Under the pieces are notes generated by a model. That model made no database searches. It was not told where the DNA came from and saw only the letters and a list, made by a program, of their open reading frames with translations. From Aurelia coerulea (lineage: Eukaryota > Cnidaria > Scyphozoa > Semaeostomeae > Ulmaridae): a stretch of DNA of 64,000 nt. The translations under genes and the position numbers were made by a program. Shown here one piece after another: positions 38,701 through 41,455 of the stretch (positions are counted from its first letter, which is position 1; every line of letters starts with the position of its first letter). The stretch is taken from assembly GCA_039566865.1 (NCBI GenBank), contig CM076962.1:4706743-4770742 (forward strand). Direction: 5' to 3'.

Positions 38701-41065
38701 AGGGCTTCAAAGGTTTGTATTCGCCTTTCTCTTCCTTTTGTTATTTTTCATCAACAACCGGGTGCCCTCAAAATACTTTACGAGCTAAGTGACACCCATC
38801 TCCCGGCAATTAAATGCTATCGACGTTTGCTTTATATCAGTAATTAGTTATGTATGTATGTATGTTAAAATTTGCCACAAAAGTAAAGATTTACAAAGTT
38901 TAAGTTTTTAGAAAAAAGATACAATATAATTTACATAAAACAGCGTTGATCAATACAAGTTAAAATCACCCCTAATTAAAGTGGCAGGGATAGCATTAAA
39001 AAGTCGAGCACTCACAGAATTAAAAGTCTATGGCTGTCTTTTGATATGCTGCTTGGTATTTTTAAACTGTGAGTGTCCTGCAAAACAGGTTTAGAAGACA
39101 GTTTGAGGAACATGGAACATGGTTATGTTACCACGGAGCCCATTCATCGTATTAATAGTTTAGTCAAACATCGAACAAACTTTGGGACACCCTAGAGATT
39201 ATACGTCAAAGTAAAAACCCGCATGTAATAAACTGCAGATTAAGAACCTCCAGGCTGAGTTTTGGCTAATTAAGCACCATACACATGAGAACCATTTCTG
39301 CCTGGCAAATGGAGGTTTTTATACGCAAAATAATGGAGATTGAAGCACTGATGCAAACTCATTTATATGTGTTAGACCAGTGAAACACATGCACAGTGGC
39401 ACACTATAAAAAGTCAATCATTTTAAACCAATTTCAACAGCGTAAAATTAATTGTTTTTTTTTATTCATCAAAAATGTTACAATACATGTTACATCTACA
39501 TCCTACTATACTTTTCTAATTACTATACGATTATACAACACTACAGGGACGATACCACAGGTAGCAAATGACAATGACTATCCCCGTGGCCATTAACATA
39601 AAGACATGCATATAGATTTTGGTTCCAAGAGCCTTAATGCCATGGGACCTCAGATCTGAAACTGTTTGCCAAATGAACTAAAATCAGCTGACAATCTTAA
39701 AAGTTTCAAAAGCATGATAAAAGAATGGAATGGCCCAACCTGTAAATGCAACGCTTGTAAATATAATGAAATTATGTAGATTTTGTCCATTTATGTCCAT
39801 GTAGTTTTGATATTAATCTTCTGTATTTACGTATTAATTTCCTTAGTTATTTTTCCATTTGTTAGTAGATTCGATTTAGATTAGTTATATGTGTATATAT
39901 TTGTATATATTTGAAGATCTGAAGATGCCCTAGTGGGCGAAACTAGTTAGCAGATAACTGAATAAAAAAGCGCAAAAGATCAACTCGATGCCTGCTCTCT
40001 GTGGATGTTGTCCCTCTTCTTCTCATCGTTCACTTTATTTTTTTTTTGTATATATTTGTATATACAAATATATTTGTATATATTTGTATATATTTGTGTA
40101 GCTAGGTGCAAAAAAAATCGAATTAAAATAAAGCAACAAACAAACAAACAAAGCTTATAAAGTAAGTTAACAACTACAAAAGCTACGAATACGATTAATT
40201 AATGATAAATACTAGAATCTGTTTCACATTGGATGTCAGTAGTTTTAAGTCACAATAGTTTTAAGAACCAATCATTAGAACATATTGAGGCTGTTTTCTT
40301 CTGATGCATCTTATATACATGAGCCATTTCAGCCTGTTACAGAAAATCACAGGTTCTTCTATGGGGGTTTTTACAGTAGTTAAAGACTTCTACCGGGTGT
40401 CCCAAAACAATTTATACGGATTTTGTTGATTCCAGTGACGTGAATTTACCTTCAATCATTGTCTGATTGCTCTAAAAATGTTCCTCGATAGATAACTTGA
40501 ACAAAGGTACCTCGTTTGTTGTTATTGGTGCTTTGGGAGCAGACATGTTAATATTGAAAGCTCAAATTTGCCTCTTCTTGCAAACCAGAGCTGGAGCCTT
40601 TTGGCCTAAGCAAATTTTTAAGGCACAGCGTATAAATCAACAATTGCCTTTATAGATTTGAACATCATTAGATCTTTTGTTATTCTGTTTCCAGAAGTCA
40701 CCCCCCCCCCCTCCCCAATCACCCAATTGGGCAGTTTTTGATTTTTCATTAATTTCATTTTCTTAATTTCGATGTGCTTCAAGAACTTGCTTACGCCAAA
40801 AGACCAAAGCTCTGGTTTGCAGGTGGACGCAAATTTAAGCTTTAAAACTTGATATTTCTACTCTCAGAGCACCAATACCAACAAACGAGGTATCTTTGTT
40901 CAAGTTAACTATTGAGGAACATTTTGAGAGTGATTAGCCATTGATTAAAGCTAAATTCACATCGCTGGAGTCAACCAAATCTGTATACTTTTTTGAAACA
41001 CCCAGCATATTTTCATTTATTTCTTTGCAGGAACTGGTCTGTGCTGGAATTTCCAGAATGAGTGA
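2542..41065 (+). CDS. USP48: USP48-like ubiquitin carboxyl-terminal hydrolase (3' part, 21 exons)
   Basis: Cysteine protease of the USP family that removes ubiquitin from proteins; human USP48 is mainly nuclear and linked to histone H2A and NF-kB regulation. The exons listed separately join with consistent phase to about 815 residues and a stop. Order: end of the catalytic core with the His box SAYSGHYVAHI and WYRFND (residues about 45-95), three DUSP-type regions (about 182-300, 445-530, 530-635), a charged linker (640-735) and a ubiquitin-like domain (about 725-780), ending in GFKGTGLCWNFQNE, like the GFKGTGL near the C-terminus of human USP48. The exons with the catalytic Cys are upstream of the window. 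Exons are 30-485 nt and introns reach 7 kb, filled with mobile elements. Family assignment is firm; expression and exact start cannot be judged. Confidence 0.93.
3050..3225. repeat. inverted repeat rich in CCGTTTTC
   Basis: Repeated CTCCGTTTTCG units on one side and inverted GAAAACG/GGAAACG units on the other form a degenerate foldback; similar CCGTTTTC-rich sequence lies at 53040-53150. Confidence 0.45.
3296..3851. mobile_element. MITE copy (GGAGCCCCTTTAA end) interrupted by a SINE
   Basis: Its two halves resemble the element at 28924-29247 (shared GTTTGCTTGATGGCTTCACC-like and GGAGCCCCTTTAA stretches). A tRNA-derived SINE at 3548-3715 splits it. The left terminus is not recognisable. Confidence 0.5.
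3548..3715 (-). repeat. tRNA-derived SINE, family 3
   Basis: The minus strand starts GTGGGGTGGCCGAGCGGCTT, a perfect Leu/Ser-type box A; a degenerate box B (GGTTAAAGTCC) follows. The 3' body has CCTTCGGAAGGGACGTTAAA, typical of invertebrate tRNA SINEs as I recall them. Not a tRNA gene: no cloverleaf. Confidence 0.6.
3968..4055 (+). CDS. USP48: USP48 exon: end of catalytic core
   Basis: Starts phase 0 after CCAAAAG and ends G|GTAAGG. Encodes WYRFNDEVVEKM then GRKLQLGTED; WYRFND is the usual USP site for the third catalytic residue (Asp/Asn). Similar to YKFNDEDIEKM in vertebrate USP48. Confidence 0.92.
4252..5005. mobile_element. mariner-like MITE, family B copy 1, with SINE inside
   Basis: Starts CTGGGTGTCCCAAAAAAGTA, ends GTACTTTTTTTGGACACCCGG, TA on both sides. 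A family-2 SINE is inserted near the right end. Homologous to 27826-28362 and 51975-52518. Confidence 0.78.
4773..4962 (-). repeat. tRNA-derived SINE, family 2
   Basis: Minus-strand copy: box A-like GTTGTGGCGCAGTGGTGTAA, box B-like GGGTTCGATACCC, and a 3' end with repeated GGTGAA/TTCACC hexamers. Same family as 13532-13940 and 21100-21286. Confidence 0.7.
5046..5132 (+). CDS. USP48: USP48 exon: NAYMLVY motif
   Basis: Acceptor CATTTCTAG. Encodes a basic stretch, then HNSKNAYMLVYSRK, the last strand of the USP fold (NAYMLVY is a USP hallmark). The donor is read as G|GTTTGT, weak at +3/+4 but the only one that keeps the phase. Confidence 0.88.
5330..5637. mobile_element. small TA-flanked palindromic MITE with nested micro-palindrome
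   Basis: CAGTGTATCCCAAAACATG at the left is mirrored by CATTTTTGGAACACCCTG at the right, TA outside. The centre (about 5431-5499) is a second hairpin starting TAGCCTACGTGTAGAC. Confidence 0.6.
5431..5499. mobile_element. micro-palindrome (TAGCCTACG...)
   Basis: TAGCCTACGTGTAGAC pairs with GTCTACTCGTAGGCTA. It is bracketed by AGGAATGG on both sides, which looks like an 8-9 bp target duplication. Same style as 59177-59242 and 30880-30960. Confidence 0.5.
5830..5942 (+). CDS. USP48: USP48 exon: post-catalytic helix
   Basis: Acceptor TATTTGTAG, donor GTG|GTTTGT. Encodes PPEVIQEYVAMDNSLFEAW, the counterpart of vertebrate VPAFLQELVDRDNSKFEEW. Ends phase 0. Confidence 0.9.
6074..6884. mobile_element. 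Harbinger-like MITE copy 1, split by a LINE tail
   Basis: Ends are GACCCTCCCGTCTACACGGT and CCGTGTAAACGCGGTC, each next to TAA. Subterminal CACGGTAGCGGATCA motifs recur. Copy 2 (6888-7385) lacks the segment 6352-6716 and so shows the pre-insertion state. Confidence 0.72.
6352..6716 (+). pseudogene. LINE 3' end fragment
   Basis: In one frame it reads RGAKLWNSLSAESKQATSLY, the typical last residues of a jockey/CR1-type ORF2, then a stop, an AT-rich 3' UTR and an (AAAATG)-like tail. 5'-truncated insertion inside the Harbinger-like element. Confidence 0.65.
6888..7385. mobile_element. Harbinger-like MITE copy 2
   Basis: Starts GACCCCGTTTACACGGTAGC, ends GCTACCGTGTAAACGGGGTC, flanked by TAA on both sides. 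Three direct copies of the terminal motif lie at the left. The 3-bp TAA target fits PIF/Harbinger. It abuts copy 1 and shares its TAA. Confidence 0.78.
7577..7999. mobile_element. G/C-tract-bordered element with tandem core (copy 1)
   Basis: GGCGGGGTACTTCACTAT at the left is mirrored by ATAGTGAAGTACCCCCCCCC at the right. The core has direct degenerate repeats containing CCCAATCCCAGAATTTTGG. No clear target duplication here, unlike the other copies. Confidence 0.6.
8322..8397 (+). CDS. USP48: USP48 exon: linker before DUSP1
   Basis: Acceptor CTTTTTTCTAG, donor A|GTAAGT. Encodes EAKVGEGRFKHQETLDIYNN, aligning with the charged helix (KHEEVKELYQRL) of vertebrate USP48. Confidence 0.88.
8398..9324. 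other. USP48 intron without recognised content
   Basis: AT-rich intron; no coding similarity, element ends or RNA gene seen. Small open frames here are not conserved-looking. Confidence 0.5.
9325..9433 (+). CDS. USP48: USP48 exon: DUSP1 start
   Basis: Acceptor TTACCTTTAG, donor AG|GTAATT. Encodes YEWVLTDWLRKWLN, then PIDNSILMCKHG. The paired Trp residues and the C-x-H before the next exon fit the first DUSP domain. Confidence 0.91.
9606..9654 (+). CDS. USP48: USP48 exon: DUSP1 microexon
   Basis: A 49-nt exon between TTTGCAG and GTAGGC. Encodes LDPGKIHLSKRISEYS, matching LHPDKISIMKRISEYA in vertebrate USP48. Phases on both sides agree. Confidence 0.89.
10243..10628. repeat. palindromic element (GGCGGTGGTTTTCGGACA)
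   Basis: TGGCGGTGGTTTTCGGACA near 10243 is mirrored by TGTCCGAAAACCACCGCCA near 10605, with partly complementary interior. Flanking GGTAATTGGAC motifs at 9870-9895 may belong to a larger element. Confidence 0.5.
11035..11192 (+). CDS. USP48: USP48 exon: DUSP1 end
   Basis: Acceptor CATTTTCTAG, donor AG|GTAAGT. Encodes YGGIPRLKSDAFCLNCV and a basic helix. The Y-G-G-x-P-R-L and C-x-x-C pattern fits the first DUSP domain of USP48. Confidence 0.91.
11226..11862. repeat. 637-bp foldback element
   Basis: Arms such as GCGAAAGGTGGTTTTTAAGA (about 11420) and TCTTAAAAACCACCTTTCGC (about 11652) are inverted copies. Pairing extends to ACACCTCAATTCAAAGCG / GCTTTGAATTGAGGTGCC and further out to TTTTCTTGAGG / CTTGAGGC, just after a USP48 exon. 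Confidence 0.65.
12341..12899. mobile_element. mariner-like foldback element (CACCCGGTA end)
   Basis: GAGGAGCGTGTTTCATTTCA (about 12534) pairs with TGAAATGAAACACGCTCCTC (about 12631); further arms share GGGCATGCTTGAAATCCTCA. The right end is CTGGGTCACCCGG next to TA; the left terminus is degraded. Confidence 0.6.
13532..13940 (+). repeat. tRNA-derived SINE, family 2, split by a LINE tail
   Basis: TGTGGGGCAATGGTGTAATC (box A-like) and GGGTTTGATACCC (box B-like), ending CTTCACCTTCA. CCAGG lies on both sides (13527-13531, 13941-13945), a likely 5-bp target duplication. The segment 13663-13886 is foreign. Confidence 0.7.
13663..13886 (+). repeat. LINE 3' tail inserted in the SINE
   Basis: AT-rich 3' UTR-like sequence ending in AAAATGAAAATGAAAATGA, the same kind of tail as at 6700-6715. 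It separates two parts of the SINE that are contiguous at 21100-21286. Confidence 0.55.
14115..14599 (+). CDS. USP48: USP48 exon: DUSP boundary and charged insert
   Basis: The longest USP48 exon here (485 nt). It starts with CKDGFWVGRSSLKQWKNLA, the conserved end of DUSP1 (GFWVGKSSLRSW in vertebrates). A low-complexity charged insert of roughly 110 residues follows, rich in Glu, Asp, Ser and Arg with repeated DSR motifs, and it ends DIVCSEH before DUSP2. The insert aligns poorly with vertebrates and is probably disordered. Donor G|GTAAGT. Confidence 0.9.
14725..14880. repeat. repeat pair with 38846-39015
   Basis: Shares ATGTATGTATAT, GATACAATA and CACCCCTAATTA...GTGGCA.GGATAGCATTAAAA with 38846-39015. 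Possibly a minus-strand LINE 3' end; class not proven. Confidence 0.45.
14881..15413. other. USP48 intron without recognised content
   Basis: No element ends, repeats or coding similarity recognised up to the DUSP2 acceptor. Confidence 0.45.
15414..15538 (+). CDS. USP48: USP48 exon: DUSP2
   Basis: Acceptor GCTTTTGCAG, donor GTG|GTAAGT. Encodes SLDESKRKLISTEVWNCLRY, then DPCVLCV. Matches the second DUSP (ENERRLVSKEAWSKLQQYF in vertebrates), with the C-x-x-C pair at the end. Confidence 0.9.
15738..15930. repeat. short direct duplication
   Basis: ACTTCCAGCCAATAAAA.TTTTGA and GATATTCTGAGA occur twice, about 110 bp apart, with TACTTCAAAGGTG-like starts. A degenerate tandem duplication inside the intron. 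Confidence 0.45.
16200..16483. repeat. 280-bp hairpin element
   Basis: GCTTTCCG...GAGCTCGGAAAGC-type ends; ATATGGTATTACTCATATT pairs with AATATGAGTAATACCATAT about 16350, and GGAACCA/TGGTTCC and CAATTAATAAG arms continue outward. Very short loop. Confidence 0.65.
16850..16966 (+). CDS. USP48: USP48 exon: inter-DUSP helix
   Basis: Exactly 39 codons, phase 0 at both ends. Basic start EQSAKKKARKDAVKILAND, then LTDLYQDIKRPQLSRE, like LPNLFQDKNRPCLS in vertebrate USP48. Confidence 0.89.
17219..17745. mobile_element. Harbinger-like MITE (CGATACCGTTTTCATTTCAT)
   Basis: AGGCCCTGTTCACAAGATACC at the left mirrors GGTATCGTGTAAACGGGACCT at the right. Several internal inverted copies of ATACCGTTTTCATTTCATAT. 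Similar layout to 6888-7385, with a different core motif. Confidence 0.6.
17746..19398. other. USP48 intron, mostly unassigned
   Basis: Holds inverted TGTGTAGCTAAC (about 17953) and GTTAGCTACACAG (about 18910), a CAGACAGACAGACC-rich patch (about 18430) and a GGCTCACCCGGTA mariner-like end (about 19175). No intact element or gene recognised. Confidence 0.4.
19399..19460 (+). CDS. USP48: USP48 exon: DUSP3 start
   Basis: Acceptor TTGCTTTAG, donor AG|GTTTGT. Encodes VYVVCKYTLEDWRHFLR, matching LYIVSQFFVEEWRKFVR of the third DUSP. Confidence 0.89.
19822..19929 (+). CDS. USP48: USP48 exon: DUSP3 middle
   Basis: Acceptor CTCTTGTAG, donor CC|GTGAGT. Encodes ENAELICEHQKSIYSADDFF; the C-x-H fits the CPHG segment of vertebrate USP48. 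Confidence 0.86.
20095..20270. repeat. repeat pair with 13390-13990 (empty site)
   Basis: Matches the flanks of the 13532-13940 SINE without the SINE. Confidence 0.55.
20652..20782 (+). CDS. USP48: USP48 exon: DUSP3 end
   Basis: Acceptor CCATTGCAG. Encodes CLVTADEWLMLSGFLPCDQE, matching [20 protein letters not shown]. The donor G|GTTATT is weak but the only one that keeps phase with the next exon. Confidence 0.86.
20953..21051 (-). repeat. tRNA-derived SINE, family 1, truncated
   Basis: The minus strand carries the family-1 body (GGACGCTGCTCGATAAGCT and an ACCTTCAGATGC 3' end) without an intact tRNA head. Full copies at 30005-30236 and 31067-31298. Confidence 0.55.
21100..21286 (+). repeat. 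tRNA-derived SINE, family 2
   Basis: Uninterrupted copy: GTTGTGGCACAGGAGTGTAA, a degenerate box B, GCTTGAGCGTCATAACAAGG and an ACTTCACCTTCAACC end. Confidence 0.65.
21414..21635. mobile_element. G/C-tract-bordered element (copy 2), 9-bp duplication
   Basis: CTCAGGGGGGGGGGGGTACATG on the left, CATGTTATGTACCCCCCCCC on the right. GCATTTCCT lies at 21405-21413 and 21636-21644, a 9-bp target duplication. The core is GC-richer, with CCCACCCATATGGGGG-like repeats. No coding capacity. Confidence 0.75.
21837..22018 (+). CDS. USP48: USP48 exon: C-x-x-C and acidic linker
   Basis: Acceptor CTCTCTTAG, donor AAA|GTATGT. Encodes ECCLDCRMKRVQEEQEMKTE, then IYVRKV and an acidic stretch, like LCPECREGLL...IYVHKVV in vertebrates. 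Confidence 0.9.
22077..22862. mobile_element. mariner-like foldback MITE, family C
   Basis: CCGGGTGTCCCCAAAAAAAG ... TTTTTTTTGGGACACCCGG, TA at both ends. Arms include GTATAGGCGTTTGAACAGTT and GATGAGATCTCAACTTAGAT with inverted partners. No transposase. Confidence 0.78.
23056..24666 (-). CDS. LINE reverse transcriptase, open 536-codon frame
   Basis: Contains KKNFRPISVLSTLSKIFERL, TDLSKAYDCLPYDLL, SGVPQGSVLGPLLFNIFIND and NFADDNTIYA (catalytic A-D-D), then the thumb and C-terminal region, ending in a C-x-C-x-x-C like other jockey-superfamily ORF2 ends. The open frame is only the 3' part of ORF2; the N-terminal part is disabled, so no active protein is expected. Confidence 0.88.
   Translation of the reverse strand: MPSVNTLSIPSILRIREHTTSRETFEFTHVDSLAVLNEINALNTGKKSSGPVLASMLKCASGVCYEEITRHVNKSLEINTFPSNLKKSDVTPAFKADDSTCKKNFRPISVLSTLSKIFERLMYSQMLPFIKPMLSNLLCGFREGYSTQHALLRLVERCKTCLDDKGVVGMVLTDLSKAYDCLPYDLLVAKLHAYGFGLSSLQMIYSYLTSRRQRVKIKSTYSSWLNVKSGVPQGSVLGPLLFNIFINDIFYAIEASEICNFADDNTIYALSHDVESMIAKLEIDIYNTLKWFDSNFMVANPTKFQVMFLGLKKHQNLTLEINGEHITTSKEVKLLGVTIDSKLNFNSHVKALCLKASRKVSAFARVANYLNLQKAKLLYQSFIASTFKYCPLIWLFCGKTSNNNIDRVHKRALRVLLDDHESTFEVLLAKNNETTIHIQNLRVLMIEIYKTLNCTNPSFMQECFVRKDTKYDLRTKDLLQIPATKSIMFGIDSIKFRGSLLWNSMPDLIKSASSAAIFKRNLKNWSGDKCQCKICR
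24775..25840. mobile_element. hAT-like non-autonomous element inserted in the LINE
   Basis: ACTAATAC flanks it (24767-24774 and 25841-25848), an 8-bp duplication; removing insert and one copy rejoins the LINE frame (RIS|ECFNE). The right end read inward is CAGTGGCGGACTGGCCCCC, typical hAT. The left end starts CCGGCCATGAACGAG and lacks that terminus. No transposase frame. Confidence 0.75.
26265..26843. other. USP48 intron without recognised content
   Basis: AT-rich; has repeated CAATTATTC.ATT runs about 26620-26660 and an AGTAAAAACCCGCATGTAA motif (about 26768) that recurs at 39210. Confidence 0.4.
26853..27254. mobile_element. G/C-tract-bordered element (copy 3), 9-bp duplication
   Basis: GTGTGGGGGGGGGGGGG at the left, CCCCCCCCCCCCCTCCATG at the right. 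AACAGGACC at 26844-26852 and 27255-27263. The core is about ten degenerate units of roughly 33 bp containing GGCTAGACCAATTTT and ACGAAAATGATACCCT, giving a periodic but surely non-genic minus-strand open frame. Confidence 0.8.
27510..27568 (+). CDS. USP48: USP48 exon: short basic linker
   Basis: 59 nt, acceptor after a T-rich tract, donor AG|GTATGC. Encodes KSSKKYKLFQQSEGQRRST; the end joins the next exon to give RRSTRHR, like RRSMRHRK in vertebrate USP48. The preceding 5.5-kb intron contains the LINE. Confidence 0.83.
27826..28362. mobile_element. mariner-like MITE, family B copy 2
   Basis: Left AAGTACTCCCGTTTGAAAC; right AGGAGTACTTTTTAAGACACCC. Interior similar to family B copies 1 and 3 (TTTCTGACAATTATGACCAAAC). 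Termini are degraded. Confidence 0.65.
28771..28843 (+). CDS. USP48: USP48 exon: ubiquitin-like domain start
   Basis: Acceptor TTTCCACAG, donor CAG|GTAATA. Encodes HRTQRGEYMFKMDSSQTLKD, matching RKVRGEKALLVSANQTLKE, the first strands of the ubiquitin-like domain. Confidence 0.86.
28924..29247. mobile_element. MITE with TTAAAGGGGCTC ends
   Basis: TTAAAGGGGCTCAGTCGTC on the left and GACGACGGAGCCCCTTTAA on the right form terminal inverted repeats. Interior similar to 3296-3851. Confidence 0.65.
29401..29580 (-). repeat. tRNA-derived SINE, family 1, box B deleted
   Basis: The minus strand reads TTGCTCAGTGGTAGCACGC (box A) directly into the SINE body; about 45 nt with the anticodon arm and box B, present in 31067-31298, are missing. 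3' end ACCTTCGGCTGC. Confidence 0.7.
30005..30236 (+). repeat. tRNA-derived SINE, family 1
   Basis: TATGGCTCGGGCAGTTGTAG (box A region) and GGTGATTCGAGTACCCG (box B), then the body with ACATCTCGAGGAAGGACCAG and CTACCTTCGGTTGCTTGGTA. Confidence 0.75.
30320..30448 (+). CDS. USP48: USP48 exon: ubiquitin-like domain core
   Basis: 43 codons, phase 0 at both ends. Encodes FSVLPCDQHLSLQDGTPLVD and LADLGIHPGSVLLLK; the ubiquitin-fold pattern matches human USP48 closely. Confidence 0.92.
30880..30960. mobile_element. 81-bp micro-palindrome (TACCCTGGG), 9-bp duplication
   Basis: TACCCTGGGTACCAGAGCC pairs with GGCTCTGGCACCCAGGGTA around an A-rich loop. CCAATAACA lies at 30871-30879 and 30961-30969, a perfect 9-bp target duplication. 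Confidence 0.75.
31067..31298 (+). repeat. tRNA-derived SINE, family 1, best-preserved copy
   Basis: A tRNA-like head: GGGAATGGCTCAGTGGTAGC (box A), GGTGGTTCGAGTCCCCGCC (box B), both near consensus, followed by a 160-bp body ending CTACCTTCGGATGCTTGGTA. Rejected as a tRNA gene because the same body follows three other heads nearby. Confidence 0.78.
31615..31666 (+). CDS. USP48: USP48 exon: acidic tail
   Basis: 52 nt, acceptor GTCATTCAG, donor G|GTATGC. Encodes VDEPNEEAPAVEIKDSN, like ADEPIADYAAMDD in vertebrates. The following 7-kb intron carries the gypsy element. Confidence 0.86.
31782..32456. mobile_element. mariner-like MITE, family B copy 4 (left part)
   Basis: ACCAAGTGTCCTCAATAGTA at the left and a family-B interior (GGCCGATCTTCAAGTTC, AAGTAGATCAAGGACAAATT). 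It is cut by repeat K (32054-32296) and then by the gypsy element; AAAATCACC...CACAGATCTTTG after 37844 looks like its continuation. Confidence 0.5.
32054..32296. repeat. repeat K copy 1
   Basis: GATGACTTACTTGCGGTTGC, GCATGTGATCAGTTA.ATTCT and GTCAGCATATTTTGACA are shared with 50198-50312 plus 50699-50792. Confidence 0.6.
32457..32892 (+). repeat. 5' LTR of the gypsy element
   Basis: Starts TGTTGTGTTG and ends TACAACA, so termini TGTTGT/ACAACA are inverted. The right limit is inferred from the TTGGAGGTCTTACCGAGATA sequence just after it, which has the TGG start of a tRNA primer-binding site. The tRNA was not identified. Confidence 0.65.
33015..37700 (+). CDS. Gag-Pol polyprotein of a Ty3/gypsy element
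   Basis: One uninterrupted frame of 1562 codons from ATG at 33015; an in-frame GTG at 32994 is less likely, and a short upstream ATG frame ends at 33010. Gag region with two CCHC knuckles at about 232-265 (CEHCQKTGHDKSRC, CFKCNQMGHIAKFC); aspartic protease YDSGS about 311; reverse transcriptase about 590-790 with YYDDILIF about 735; RNase H LQTDATNEG about 882; integrase with an H-H-C-C finger about 1098-1145 and the D, D, E residues in VSIDFL, SDRDPAF and LTEQSN; then a GPY/F-type module (KWDGPYKV). The acidic tail carries three related SNETISDRG-type repeats. All catalytic motifs look intact; Gag and Pol need no frameshift. Confidence 0.93.
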   Translation: MPRLPQIVKFRGDNEASFQRWCSQFEAQLKAFGIEDDENSWRDFLLIYMEDNAFTLAAKAISGNQEMTYKDLKELLELKFCGPDYKRALELKLRNLKFKKGTKIVPFVGDLKNTIQELYGIEQEEAIESIAVNHVLSSLDDEMRKETKVLQLSGNAKLENILELVAEKWEGNSLGLNIAAFMGSKGATAITRNSSVENERLSKLESMMTNVMEKLDKLNLAQGGDRQGRQQICEHCQKTGHDKSRCFQLKKCFKCNQMGHIAKFCKEKQGNQTAASQFENSPESEVSQQIIPEKRITFKLQVGKQELDFLYDSGSQHSIIPRKVYDQLADRPPLSPVNVSGIGVAGNKFVIDGVAYLNLKLVTTNGMIYTLEYEPVLVTAAVDTCIFGIKTEMRFTETRRSQDKMTFTFVTPESQEITIAYYREVDTKSSHAFIKVAKNTTIQEGVTWVKGKVQNYAAVRNTEAEFMFAGDEFMEIKDVEIPPMCNWTNIGKTVKIPITNNSGNSIKVKKGQNIGVLQEIEIVTASLKTGTGSSLKLDEIEIGDSSMKEEIQTIVQKYDEVMQQRSMKPTDIPIVHEIALSDDKPVSAPARRIPHSQRDEIERQVETLKDKGYIEKSYSAYGAPIVPVVKKDGTLRMCIDYRQLNAKTIPAVYPIPRTDDILDSLNGAKVFSVLDLKDAYHQIAIKEEDQHKTAFVVPWEKLQWKRMPFGLVGAPYTLSAAMSYALEECKLFARGYYDDILIFSQDSESHAKHISEVLRHLSECGLQINYRKCVFAKSEVPFVGYILSESGVKPVATKVHDIVDFKSPTSVDSLRTFLGMASYYRKFVECFAIKAVPLYALLKKGADFLWSDDCEKAFVYIKEQLSNAKILCHPDFSKPFALQTDATNEGIGFVLSQERNGMMQPIQFGGRVLTETERRYSVTDKELLAVFYAVKTCEVYLLGHSFIVYSDHKPLSYLKDFKDVVNKRFRWINYLEELGAVVKYLPGKANVIADFLSRNIQNMQQDKNNVSMNAFTLESLHYDVPDLVSLQREDSDIQQVIDYKSSSGAEKGVVPAAYKAHVQKLFVDEEDNLLKFCYHGGQCIVMPTSLREEVLSLSHNEWTSGHFGIFKTHRRVLENFWWPGLHRDVCDFVSNCDVCIRVKRLGKRHGCMGQREWPKRPLDLVSIDFLVELPITARRNIHMLVINDHFSKFIQVYPVKDRTAPTAAKCVLDYCLKFGFPWRLFSDRDPAFESELFQILMKELGVSKIRTTGYNPRSNGLTEQSNAIVKDYLTAYVNGKSSSRPDWDTWTRELAFAYNTSVHSSTGFTPVELMFGRKFRVPTDMLFGTFSRGKNFPLSIEQFSEQLSSMYELARQRMSTRQKVSASYYDKKITDDKLEPGELVYIYQPAKSRKKLEVKWDGPYKVVVAAHPVYHVEVNWKNVKTKCLTRDKLRRVGKKKLGGLNGTVAATPNNSNETISDRGNAQRERAAKPNDSGEAIPDRGSIQDQPSNSDETISDRGHVFDEVNFDSEDSDADEEVSEEEEDFQVEEGRGRGRYNLRPNPELARRYEGYLAHCLTVF
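37812..37844 (+). repeat. 24-nt 3' LTR stub and flanking duplication
   Basis: 37812-37835 equals the first 24 nt of the 5' LTR and follows the polypurine tract. Then CAACCTTTG, identical to 32448-32456. About 410 nt of LTR are missing; part of CAACCTTTG may be the LTR end (ACAAC) plus a 5-bp duplication (CTTTG). Confidence 0.7.
38683..38712 (+). CDS. USP48: USP48 microexon (30 nt)
   Basis: Encodes only GDRIKEEGFKG across its junctions. Acceptor CTCCTTTAG, donor G|GTTTGT. Accepted because EEGFKG is conserved in human USP48 and both phases fit. Confidence 0.85.
38846..39015. repeat. repeat pair with 14725-14880
   Basis: Starts with ATGTATGTATGTATG and shares CACCCCTAATTAAAGTGGCA and GGATAGCATTAAAA with the other copy. 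Confidence 0.45.
39205..40384. mobile_element. composite element with GTAAAAACCC ends
   Basis: AGTAAAAACCCGCATGTAA on the left and GGGGGTTTTTACAGTAG on the right are inverted. Segments 39470-39610 and 40145-40240 also occur contiguously at 61449-61620, so the LINE tail in the middle was inserted later. Confidence 0.45.
39612..40140 (+). pseudogene. LINE 3' end fragment with AT-rich tail
   Basis: Reads LKSADNLKSFKSMIKEWNGP then a C-x-C-x-x-C and stop at 39775-39777, the same C-terminal style as the 23056-24666 reverse transcriptase. 3' UTR, TGTATATATTTG microsatellites (39890-40090) and an AACAAACAAACAAA tail follow. Confidence 0.65.
40393..41006. mobile_element. mariner-like foldback MITE, family A copy 2
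   Basis: CCGGGTGTCCCAAAACAATT ... ATACTTTTTTGAAACACCC; TA at the left. Same inverted arms and central C-tract as 499-1054 and 42572-43068. Its right end is 25 nt before the last USP48 exon. Confidence 0.75.
41031..41065 (+). CDS. USP48: USP48 terminal exon and stop
   Basis: Acceptor TTCTTTGCAG, then TGLCWNFQNE and TGA at 41063-41065. It completes GFKGTGL, the conserved C-terminal motif. A mariner-like element ends only about 25 nt upstream, so the distal part of this acceptor region is element-derived. Confidence 0.87.
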
Positions 41066-41256
41066 GAAGACTGTCTAATACAACGCAATATTAATACCTC
41101 GTTCTGCAAGATGCCTCTGGGTAATTTTTGGGGGCGAACCAAGCAGAATTTGCAGCTGTAGTAATCGTGGACGATAGGCGGGAACTGGCAGGGACTCGAC
41201 CTGCACGGTCTATTGTATGATGTGTTCCAAGCATCTTGTAAATGTAGATAGGGTCA

Positions 41257-41262
41257 AATAAA
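41257..41262 (+). terminator. candidate poly(A) signal for USP48
   Basis: AATAAA 192 nt after the USP48 stop. Position is plausible; there is no transcript evidence, and AATAAA is common in AT-rich DNA. Confidence 0.4.
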
Positions 41263-41455
41263 CAGCAGCTTGAGTTAATTTCTGGAATACAAAACTTCAA
41301 TGTTTGATTTGACACAGGCAAAATTTAAGAAACCCACTTTTTGAAAGTAAAAACCAACTAATTTTGGAACTAATTTATGAAAATGAACTTCCACCCGTAT
41401 GACAAAAATCGATGTAAAGATATCCAGTTAGTCTGTGATAACATCAATAAACACC

